From assembly GCA_031310005.1 (NCBI GenBank), contig CM062380.1, forward strand, positions 1,116,001-1,180,000: a stretch of DNA of 64,000 bases, in the 5' to 3' direction. The stretch comes from Dactylellina haptotyla. Taxonomy: Eukaryota; Ascomycota; Orbiliomycetes; Orbiliales; Orbiliaceae. Position numbers and translations under genes: made by a program. The first letter of the stretch is position 1. Every line of letters starts with the position of its first letter. Positions 11,911-23,400 of the stretch are shown in pieces. The notes under the pieces were generated by a model that saw nothing but the letters and a program-made list of their open reading frames with translations, ran no database searches and had not been told where the DNA came from.

Positions 11911-12915
11911 ATGGGGGTTTCAAAGGCCAACAAAGCGATCTACTTCGAGAAGCTCAAGGGGCTCCTTGAGAACTACAAGTCCATCTTCGTCGTCACCGTC
12001 GACAATGTGAGTGCGATCCGGTCGACAAATATGAAGGGAAGAACATGATATTGATGGTAGTTTTTGGAATAGGTCTCTTCCCAGCAGATGCACGAGATCC
12101 GTGTCGCCCTCCGTGGCGAGGGTGTTGTCCTCATGGGCAAGAACACCATGGTCCGTCGTGTGATCCGTACCTTGATGGGCGACAACCCAGACTACGAACG
12201 TATTCTCCCATTCGTCAAGGGCAACGTCGGCTTCGTCTTCACCAACTCCGATCTCAAGGAGACCCGTGACAAGATTCTCGCCAACCGTGTCGCCGCCCCA
12301 GCTCGTGCTGGTGCCGTCGCTCCAGTTGACGTGTGGGTCCCAGCTGGAAACACTGGTATGGAACCCGGCAAAACTTCTTTCTTCCAGGCCCTCGGTATCC
12401 CAACCAAGATTGCTCGTGGTACTATCGAAATTACCAGTGACCTCAAGCTCATCGAAGCCGGAAGCAAGGTCGGAGCTTCCGAAGCCACCTTGCTCAACTT
12501 GCTCAACATCTCTCCATTCACTTATGGTATGGGTGTTTCTCAAATCTACGACCAGGGTCAGGTCTTCGCCCCAAGCGTCTTGGACATCGACGAGAAGGAC
12601 TTGATCGACAGATTCTTGTCTGCCATCAAGACCATTGCTTGCATCTCCCTCGCCACCAACTACCCAACTCTCGTCTCCGTCATGCACTCTTTGGTCAACA
12701 GCTACAAGAACGTCATCTCGGTTGCTATCGAGACTGAGTACGAATGGGATGAGATCAAGGAGCTCAAGGATAGAATTGCCAACCCTGATGCCTATGCCTC
12801 CGCTGCCCCAGTTGCCGCTGCCAGCAACGATGCTGCCCCAGCTGCGGCCGCTAAGGAGGAAGAGGAAGAGGAGGAGGAAGAAGATGACGGCGACATGTTC
12901 GGCGGTCTCTTCTAA
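11911..12915 (+). CDS. RPP0: 60S acidic ribosomal stalk protein P0
   Basis: Two exons, 11911-12006 and 12073-12915, give 312 residues with a 66-nt intron (GTGAGT donor, AATAG acceptor) after VTVDN. The N-terminal L10-like rRNA-binding region is clear: [18 protein letters not shown], then [20 protein letters not shown] and a P0-type central part ([38 protein letters not shown]). The C-terminal third has the Ala-rich hinge and a run of Glu residues. P0 anchors P1/P2 dimers on the large subunit and helps recruit translation GTPases. Codon use is strongly biased toward C-ending codons, as expected for a very highly expressed gene. The extreme C-terminus reads [10 protein letters not shown], which differs from the usual eukaryotic stalk ending. 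A 255-codon open frame on the opposite strand is a by-product of this codon bias. Confidence 0.97.
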
Positions 12916-15900
12916 ACAACTCGCTCTGGAATCTTTCGGACCCTTCTTGTATTCTTTCCTTCTTCACTTCTCAATGTCTATATATACATCTTTATTTCAA
13001 ATTAGGTGCATTTCCGTTCTCCCATTATATTTATAAAGAATGGGATTATGGGAAACTAAATAGTCATAGAATGAGTTAATGACAAGGTTATAAGAATTCA
13101 CAAGCATATTGATCGCTTTTTTGAGATTTATAATTAACTTCCTTTAAGAGAACGAGAAGCCATATTTCCTAAGTGGCTTATCAGCGTTCCTCCGAAATAC
13201 AGAACAGGCGGACGCCAGAAAACTAAATTTATAAAGTAACAGGATATAAGTTCGTCTTTTCTACCTTTTCTGAAGTATGAATATCCGAGTGCCACGGTTC
13301 AAGAATCTCTGCCAGCCCAAATTCAAAGGAATGCTTAGCTCGATACCACATGCCCATGAAAGTAGCCCTTTAAGTTTGGAAATCTACGGTGCACCTACCA
13401 ATTCCAGATGCGCCTCAGTTCCTATTGGTTGGTGTCGATAAAATGCAACAAAGTGACTGTGTTGTGTTGCTCTGCTGACTTGAAATTTCGAGTTATCGTG
13501 TAGTTACTGTTAGTTTATTGACCAAAACGTCTGCTCTATAGTATTGACAAATCCAACTTGATAGATTTATGCGTGGAAGTAGATTCTTGGTCGATCTCAA
13601 AATTGGGAGTAGCTTGGCTCACTTTCTCTCAGCCATCGGAAAATCGCCGTGTGCGATACTTCAACATGCAGGAAGAGCTTCGCGAAACCCCGACACGCAA
13701 GCAGCGAGTCTAGGTCTTTCCTCGCAAAAGATCAACATAAAGTTTCTCTCTCAGATTCGAGCCACACTTCCCATAGAGATTGGAAAGCACGAGAGACTAG
13801 TTTGTATCTTGATTGGTACGGACGTACAGTGGTGTGCCGTGTCAGCTTTTCTCCCCGCAACATGTCGCAATCGCGAGTTAGACCCGAGCTGGAGATCATG
13901 GTTTTTCTAGGTTACATCGCGTCCTTGAAAGTAAAGTTCTATGATCGAGGTATCGAGAAAATCCAGAACACTGAAAATCGCTGATTTCTGATCCCTCAAA
14001 TCCAATATTTCTTCTGGAATGGAAAAATGAAGAGGCGGGAGTATAAACCAAGAAAACTTGAAACTGGTTCTCCGACAAGGCAGCATGTTTGCACACGTAT
14101 GAAGATTGTTTGAGTTTCCATCAGCCTCTCCATTTCCACGATACTAGTAACCGCATTACAGCGCATTCAAGTTGCGGTCGGAAGGCTGGTAACATGCCGG
14201 ATCGTGAGCCTCCGTATCACTTCAGTGGTGCGCATAGCGCGATTACGCCCATTATGACCTTTGCTTTTCGGGTTCCCCTTTCTCATGAAAAAAAACTCTA
14301 TATTCCTGTCAATATTCAGTTTCGACTGGAGACCACCGGTAGCCTAGAAACTGTCGCGACCTGCTTTATTTTCAACCAAAAAATATGCATGGGTACTTCC
14401 AATCATTGCGGGTCAACGTTTGGCGTGCATATTTCCTGTGTACCTTCGCTTCCCCCAAATAGTAGCGATTTCTGGAACCGTGCGCGTACAAAATTTTTAG
14501 TAACATACAACGACGGAAATCATCAGAGACAACCTTCCGTCTCGTAGGGAACTACAAAATAAGGTTTTTCTATCTTTCTTAATCGGATATAACTGTTTTA
14601 TTGGGAATTCTGACCGGGTCTAGAAGCTTCCTATCCGCAACGGAAGTGATCGTCATTCGGCGGAGATGGCACTCCTCATACAATTAATGGTCAGCCATGT
14701 GGTAAAATCACATTTCTTGAATACCTGGAATATTTTAGCCAGAATACCCGACATTCCTCCGCTTTTTGTAGGGCCACACAGAACGTACCAAGTTCCTGGG
14801 TGGTCCAGTCATCTGGTATTCCCCGAGACACACCTCAAACGAATTTATGATATACCACCCCCGGGGTATAATGGGGGAGGAGCCGAGATGAAATTCGGTA
14901 CTGGGAAAAGATCGCGAGAGGCAACGGGATTTACCTATATTCGATAAACCCCTACCACTAGTCGCGATCTTCGGCGAGTTATGGGGCTATAGCAGGATCG
15001 CAAGCGTTATAGGACCGTGTACTCGGGGCCGGACCACAATATAAAAATATTCTGAAATAAATCGAGTAAAGCTCGAGAGCTGAATTTCTATACAAGTGAG
15101 AGAATTGGAAGGCCTAAAACGAAACTTGCGCACGATACACATGCAAAATCGAGGCTGGTCTAAATTCCGCTTTCGCGCGCAGTTTCCTTAGTTAAAAGAG
15201 ATTCGAGATAATTGTTCAGAATATAGTGGCGCCTGCGAGTTCAAAGACATGTTTAACTAAGTGCCGTGTAAATGCATCCCCGGGTTGAAACGGTGGGCTT
15301 GCTGGAGATTTAGACTGACTCGCGATATCGCAGAAGCCTTGGCTTGTAGCTATTGCGATCCTACCTCCGAGATTGTTACGTGTGTTGTATTTTTTGATGC
15401 ACCCTTTTGTCGAGTCCCTACGTATCTTAAATCTATCGTGGTTATGCCTAGGTTATGTTGGCTGGGATTTCAGGTTGTAGTTAGACATAATTCAATAACT
15501 CTGGGGTCTAAATGCATCCACTTGAGAGTTTGTGTGAACATGTTACGCTATAAACTGTTAAGCTGCTGGTCATTGTATTCCGAAGTATGGGATCCAGATC
15601 TGAGATCAATTGATTTTCTCAATATCGTTCAATTTAAGATGCCGATCTCGCTATCTGAGTATGTTATCTTTGAGTTTATTAGATAACAATATTGAGCGCT
15701 TAACATGTCGGAAATGTATCTAGATGTCCTCATAAGTTCTAGAAGCCGTAAATGAAATTCTCCACATTTACAGGTGAATGCGAATAAATATGCGAAAGCT
15801 GACAGGGTCTTGATGTACTTGTACATGTACATCATAGTATCTACTGTGAAAGTGATTGGGTTTAGATAGCGATAAAACATGTATCTGTATGATTCGACGA

Positions 15901-18900
15901 TCATCTAGTCGTTGTTTATTGTCGTGCGCTTTTTTGCTTTGGAAATCGGAACGCTCTGTTCATATCCTTGATATTATTGGTCGAGTTTGTCAAGAGCAAG
16001 GATCGATAGCTTTTATATTTAGGTTGTCTCGTAAACCAGCCGCGAAGCACGAAGATATTTAGGGGATATATCTAACGTCCGGGGATCGTCGTGAGCAGAG
16101 ATCTGAATACATAAATTCCATTAGTGCTTTGATATTGCAACCGTATGGCTATTTTTTAGATATTCAAAACTTATCTCAGAGGAACTAGACCTTTTTGCAA
16201 ATGGTTGTTTCTGGCATTTAAGAGTACTTAAGTTAATAGCTTAATTGGCTAACGCTCTCGTCTTGACTTTTTGTCGTTTCATAGGAACCGCCGTAGCATC
16301 GTATAGGCTTTTAGAGACATTAAAGTGGAACCACTGGGGGATAGCATGATACTCCATATGTATGATAAGTGGATCGCATTGAAAAAAAACGCTTATCGAA
16401 GGCCTCTCTTAGCTACGGTTCGCGACGAAAGTTAAGATATGCTAAATTTTCATTGAATGAGACTATCTAAAACTCTTACAGAACCACGTGCACGTGTCGG
16501 AATGATAGTAACGAATTGGTAATATGCCAATGTTCCAATTAATGCAAATGTAAGCCCTGTGCATAGATGCTAAATACACAATGTGGTGCAGCTAAGACCT
16601 GATGGCGTCCCAGGTAGCCAATATTACAAGCCGGGTCAGGATTCCCGGTATGAGGGTCGGAGAGCTTCAGAGTAGCATATCAATTGGTATTGAAGATTGA
16701 AGCTTCGGCAATAGGTTTGATTTCTCAACTATATCATGCGAGATAAATACGCAATGGGCCCTGGTAGAAAGAGATAATAACCACGATAATCTTATATGTG
16801 TAAGCTAGTTTTGAGGGTTGATGCTCGATGCGATGGTTTTTATGGCTGTGGCTCAATTGATATCTCGGTCTTGTCCCATAACATTTAATTTGCCACAGGT
16901 TTTATCTATCGTTTCGGTATAATTTGGTTCAGACATCGATATTAGGACGGTCTTGAAAATGACTATATTCTTTGCGAAATATATTTTCAGGATCAGAATC
17001 ATTCGCATGTCATACTAATCTACGTAAGCGATATTGTGTTGTTTTCTCATCAATATTTCAACAAAAGCTTCGCTCTATTTAAAAATTTAAATATAAGTAT
17101 TTGTGTTATACCAAATTCGCATCACTTTCTAAAATTTGACATTCGAATTGGGCCTAAACAATAATCATTGGGTGATAGAGCTGCTATCACTGCAGGAAAG
17201 AATTACAAGATTTGGTGGAAGCACTTTCTTTCAATCCGTATCACCATAGTCTAGTGCTAGTGATCCCTTGAACCGTCGGTTCGTAAATCTTATTTGGGAA
17301 CTATAGACGAAGAGGAGCGGGAAGATTTTATCGAAGAAGAAAATTCCAGAGGGTGGATAGAGGTAGACTCTAGACGTAGCTCTAGCGTCGGGGAAGGTTC
17401 TATTGGGTGGTATGGTTGGAAAGCAGGCATAATCGTTAAAGATGGTTACATTATTTTTTGATCAATAAGCTTATATCGGATTAACATACTCAATTGATCG
17501 ACAATGGGTTGGCTCCATTCTCTTAGCTTAAAATGGTTGTGGATTTAAATTTTCGGGATCGTTAGAGTCAATTCAAAGGTTCGGCGATGCATGGCCATGA
17601 GAGAATAGGCTTAGCAACTTAACATATTCTGCTATAGTTACCGAGGGGCTGGGAAGGTTCTTGCTCTAGACCGACAAGGGGAAACGCAACTCTGAATCAA
17701 CCATGTCTTTCAGCTCTCTACTTGTGCCGTCTGGAACGATCTTTTGCTTGAAATCACCTCACCTCAGTGTGGGGTAACAGTACGAAAGGGTGTGCTTAAT
17801 TTAGGTGTGTGAGTGCACTCATGATGCTGAAAGACTCTAAATTTATGGAAATGATCGTAGATAGACCCGACTCGATGCTGAGATAAACGGCTAATTCCTT
17901 CCGGCCGGCGTGATAGCAGAACTCTTATTAGGGTTGAGATCGATTGAGATGACTATATTGCAATTCTAATCCCAGTGGCAAAATCTAGTATGTACCGCCT
18001 TTGTCGTAAGTCATGGTCAAAAGTCTAATGATAGAGGTTTGTACTCAATGACCTAAATAGGTAATTTATATCCGGAATATGATTATAACTATAAGCCACA
18101 AATGTTGACGAGCTGCCTGGGTTCTTTCTCTTCTCGGGATGAGGAGAGACATGTATTAGAATTCTAGAAACATCCAATGGATTTTACATTGTAAAATTCA
18201 GCTACATGTATGTAGCTAATAGTTTGATTTATAGCTATGCGTACACCACTTTTGGGTGGATTAGGACCAAAAATAACAGAGTGCAACTGTGGGTGCCGCC
18301 AGATCTTTGGTGGGTAAACTCGTGAAGAAATTAGCGATGAAGAACATCGCGCAATTCATATTTCAGATCTTTAGCTGAGTCGTCTTGCGAAACGGGGGAT
18401 GGCTGGGCTGGACTGTAACTGCGGATATGCTATTTCACGTGGCCAAAGGGTATATATGGACGGCAGATAGCACAAAAAACTGGTTAGGAGTCTCTATCCG
18501 AGTTGGATGACGAGACATTCTGTGGTACTAATTCCGATTTTGTGTGCCCTGATTATGCCTGGCCGCCTGGAAACTGTGCGCACTCCTGTGAGACGAGGTT
18601 GATGGTATGCAACCAGACGGAGGGGAGTTCCCTCCGCTGGTTTCCGGAGCAGACCCCGCCACTGGTTGGCTCGGGGAATTAACACGATGCACGAAGTGTG
18701 GGTTCCGAGTTGGACGGCATCCGAATCTGCAGAGGTGGAATCGGGATGGTGTTCCTGACCTGGATTTCGGCATGTGCCCCTTGCCAAGCAGGAGCATTCC
18801 GTGCGCGTGGTGCGTTCGGAACCACGCGCAGGCAAACAACATCGCATTAACAACAACGACCACCAGATAACACACCCGGAACACGCGATTAAAAATGGGT

Positions 18901-20261
18901 CTCGCTCGGATGGCAATGCACAGTTCGATTCGTGAATCTAAGACTTTTGCGATGCTTCGGTACCTATGGAGGAGATTTTCTAGGCACGGGGAGTGAAGGC
19001 ACAGAGAGAACGGCATATCTGCTTGAACTACCCTTAACCACCTGCTCTTCCTAAATCCGCGATACGATCATGCATCGTCCGATAGGCTTCACCTCATTAT
19101 GTACCACGGCTGTCTAAATTTACCAACAACTGAAACGGCGATGACGAAGCAAATAAAATTCTGTACAGTACACCCGCGCCACCGTCAGCCAGGCTCTCTT
19201 GGGCGGCCAATTGGTAGGCGACTTTGGCTGGATATAACGCCATCCCAATACTTTGGTGGATATATTGCCATCCCACGGATCTCGGCCGGCTTGTTTGCTG
19301 ATACCCTTTTTGGAATAGGTTTCCCGGAGACCGCCCCTGGTTCCTTGAGCTATAGGCCGGGGCTGATTGATGTTTGGGGGTATCAGAAACAAAACTGCTA
19401 TGACTTTTGGGCCGTGCCCAAATCGGAATCGACCTTAAGTGCGATCATAAGCGGGAGCTCTGCTCTGCATCTGTGTACGCGGTATCCGAACCAGCCTCTG
19501 TATATCCATCTTATAACAAGACTGGATGCTAAATTTTCCTATGGTCCGGTAGCTATTACGTTTCGTGCTCAGCGATTGGTTTTAAGGAATTTTGACTTTG
19601 AGCTAATGAGTATACAGCACGAAGGATTTTACCTATATTTGAGAATCAATTCTAGATGCTACTTCTTGAAATCTCCCTGGAGTCTAGCCATGGATAACAC
19701 AGGGTCCAGCCTGTTGTGGGAAACCAAACCAAACCAAAAAAGTTACCGGGGTCCCACGAGGCGATTCTCGACTCTGAACCAACCCTAGGGCACTCCACTC
19801 ACCACTTTGAGAAAAGGGCGCCGCTCATCAGAATGCCGGTGGCGTGCCTTGTGCTCGAGTAATCCCACCGACTTGCTCAGGGATCTCTGAGAGGTTCAAA
19901 CCAGTAAATCGATGCGTATCTCTTGCCCGAATTCGGCTAACTAGGACCCACTGGCAATCGACTTAGTGCGGCTACTACAAAATCCTCCAAAGCGCAGCAG
20001 CAGCACCTCGCTATTATGCAACCACCACCTGAGAACCTGAGCGTTGGCGTCGCGATGGCAAGCGGTCGCTTGGAGTATGGGGTTGCCACCAAATCTCATG
20101 GCATCGATATCCGTCTTGGGCGATGCTCCTGTCCTGAACGGACAAGACGGGACGTCCGGATGGCTGATGAAGTAGAGATGGAGCTGTACGAGCATGGCCA
20201 TAGCGCGCTATCAATCGTTCCGCTGCGGTCAGGTCGGGGTTGGGCTAAAACTTCATAAACT
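12916..20261. other. Gene-poor, AT-rich stretch of about 7.3 kb
   Basis: I find no gene here that can be supported. Open frames are short, overlap on both strands and carry no family motifs. The longest are 19099-19788 (+, 229 codons, ATG start) and 18528-19016 (-). The part from about 15000 to 18400 is visibly richer in A and T and in TA steps than the flanking genes, as in decayed or RIP-mutated repeats, but no terminal repeats, transposase or reverse transcriptase motifs are readable. Short inverted repeats lie at 15811-15834 and 18181-18217, and a doubled CACGTG at 16485-16496. Confidence 0.45.
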
Positions 20262-20268
20262 TATAAAG
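20262..20268 (+). promoter_or_regulatory. TATA box of the giant GLEYA gene
   Basis: TATAAAG lies about 190 nt upstream of the chosen ATG at 20456, leaving room for a leader of about 150 nt. Confidence 0.45.
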
Positions 20269-20455
20269 AGGCGGCGACTGCTGCATTCTTGTTTTGATAT
20301 GTTCGACATAATCTGTTATCGATCAGACGTCGATAACTAGAGAGTCTCAGATCAGTAGGTAGGTCGTAATTCCATCATCGAATAAGGTGAGTATTTGGTA
20401 AGTGTACCTGAACCCTGGGACATCGCCTGCAATCGCTGCGAGCGAAGCATTGAAA

Positions 20456-23400
20456 ATGCTGTTCATGAAGGGCATCGTCCAGATCGCCCTGCTCGCGGGC
20501 TTGGCCCTTGGGTCATCCTGTGGGAAACCGCCCTCAAGTTGCAAATCCATATCGACTCAAAAAGCTGTATCATCGAGCTGCTCTAGAGTCTTCACTAGCC
20601 ACAGTGTTAAACTCTCTACTTGCACGAGCACTGTCACCAAGCCGACTCCTACTACGACAAAGTATGTCAAAAAGGGTAAATCGACTTGCACACACTGGAA
20701 AACTTCGACTTCAACAAAAACTGTTAAAACCGCTTGCCAAACTGTTACGCTTCCCAAGACTACGACAAAGGTATCCAATAAAACTATTTGGCGTACATCC
20801 ACCAAGCTTAGCTCTGTTACAGCTCGCTCGACATCGTAGGTAAACTTGATTACCAGTTAGTTGATTTTTACTAAGAAACATATTAGTTGGTGTACCAAAA
20901 CCAAAATCGTTACCAAGACAAAGACTGTTACTGGATCTGCTCCAACAAAGAATGCATATAGCTACTATAACCTCTTGCGGTTAGGAAAGCGTGACAACTA
21001 TGCCATCCCTAAATCTTGCTGTAAGTTTTACGGTGCCAAAATTGTGAAAGCTCGAATACTAAATACGACTGCAGCGTGTTTTGTTACAAAAACGCATGTC
21101 ACTACTAAGACTCCAACTCGGAGGACAAAGACGGTGAACATACCGACAGCGACTGTAACCAAGTGGAATACCAAGAAGGAGACGGATACGAAGACCATTG
21201 CAGTCGCCCAGCTCACTAAGTATACCACTAGGACTAAGAATAAGACTAACACACACTACAAGACTACAACCAAAGTTGTGAAGAACACATCGACCTCCGT
21301 GGTCCGTTCTACAAAGACAACGACTAAGACTCAATGGGTCACCAAGTATGTGCCGGCCACCCGCAAGACAACAACAATTACTCGTGTGGCATCTTCTACG
21401 CGCACTACCACAGTTTACCCGTCGCAGAGTACAGGTGTTGTAACTGTTATAATTTTCAAACCACAGAGATCTACAACGGTTACGAGAGTGGGGTCGAGCT
21501 CCCGAACTACCACTCTTTTCCCGACTAACTCTAATGGTAAGACTATTACTGACTTCACGGGCACCAAAACGGTGATTATCTTCAAACCGCAGTCCGTTGT
21601 CACCGTCACTAGTGTTGGATCGACATCTAAGAGAACTACACTCTTTCCAACAAATAGCAAGGGCCAAACTATCACCGACTTTTCTGGCACGAAAACTGTG
21701 GTTGTGTATATCACTCAGAAGTATACCACAGTCACTGGTGTCGCTACCGGTACTGTGGGTTCGAAGACTACCATCTTCCCCACTGGTAGCAATGGAAAAC
21801 CAGTAACTGATGGATCTGGTATCGCTACTGTTATCAACTACATTACCCTCCCTGCCGTTACAATCATTAGCATTGCCACTGGCTCCGTTCGATCTACAAG
21901 GACCCTTTTCCCAAGCAGCGATGGCAAACCACTCACAAACGGCTCCGGCACCAAAACCGTGGTCGTTTACAATACCCAACCATACACCACCATCACTAGA
22001 GCTGCTACTGGCGACGCTTCAGCCACCACTTTGTGGCCAACTGATGGTAATGGTCAACCTATTAGCGATGGTTCGGGCACTGCTACGGTTATCAACTTTA
22101 TTACACTACCCATCACCACCGTTACACGTGTGGCGTCTGGTACCCAGACCTATCTCACTACCGTGTGGCCCACCGATGCTAGCGGTAATTCCATTACTGA
22201 CGGCTCGGGCACACGCACGGCTGTGAATTTTATCACTCAGCCAGCTACAACTGTCATTAGAGTTGGCACTGGTGTCTATACGACGACAATTTTCCCAAAT
22301 CCGACAGATATTTCGGGAACCATTTCCGTTATTGACTATGTGACACAGCCTGTTACTACTATTCGATCGTTGGCATCTACTGAGTCCGCGACAACCATAT
22401 TCCCAGCCACAACTGATGCTGCTGGTACCATCACCGTCATTCAATATTTTACTCAGCCCGCTCTTACATTGACTCGTCCAGCAACTGGCACTGGTTCATA
22501 CAAGACAACCCTTTGGCCGACTGATGGAAGCGGCCAGCCCATTACTGATGGCTCTGCAACCGTCACCGTAATTGACTTTGAACAACGTCAAACAACATTA
22601 ATAACCAGCCTTGCAGGCCCAGGAGGTCCCTCTGCAACCACGATAGTCCCAGCCACTGATGCGGATATAACTTTGCCGGTACAAGTTATTACATATGTAA
22701 CGCGTGCGTTTACTACAATAACTAGTGCTGCTGGTGCAGGCGGTCCCTCCGCAAGTACGATCTATCCAACGGATCCCGCTCAGCCCGCCACTGTTATTAC
22801 ATTCGCAGATCGAGCTACAACTACGATAACTAGTCCTGCTGGAGGTGGTGGTGCATCGGCAACGACGATCTTCCCTGCGTCGGACGCTGATATAACCAAC
22901 CCAGTTCTGTTAATCACCTTCGTTACACGGCCGTTTACTACCGTGAGGCGACCTGCTGGTAGCGATGGCCCATCCGCTACCACGATCTTCCCCACAGATC
23001 CAGCCCTACCAGCCACAGTCATTACGTTCGTCGCCAGATCAACAACGACTATTACAAGCCCTGCTGGTCTGGGAGGACCGTCGGCGACGACAGTGTTCCC
23101 TGCTACTGATTTAGACATCACCTCTCCTGTTCAGGTTATCACCTATGCTACCCGCTTGTTTACCACGATTACGAGCGCGGCAGGTGTTGGAGGTCCATCT
23201 GCGACCACTATATTCCCAACAGATCCAGCATTACCAGCTACGGTCATTACGTTTGCCAACAGACCGACGACGACGGTCATAAGTCCAGCGGGATCGGGTG
23301 GTCCATCCGCTACCACGATCTTCCCAGCCACGGATGCCGACATCACAGCTCCTGTTCAGGTTATCACCTATGCTACCCGCTTGTTTACCACGATAACGAG

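Noticed and set aside
11920-12687. 255-codon open frame antisense to P0
   Set aside because: It mirrors the codon bias of the highly expressed P0 gene on the other strand and has no motif of its own.
18900-18935. tRNA B-box-like GTTCGATTC
   Set aside because: The flanking bases do not pair into a T stem and no A box or acceptor stem is found at the right distance.
20836-20838. In-frame TAG in exon 1 of the giant gene, suggesting a broken gene
   Set aside because: It lies inside a well-formed 51-nt intron (GTAGGT donor, TACTAAG branch), and splicing restores Ser-Trp-Cys in frame.
21059-21979. 306-codon antisense frame over the giant gene
   Set aside because: The repetitive Thr codons of the real gene suppress stops on the opposite strand; several similar shadows occur along the whole array.
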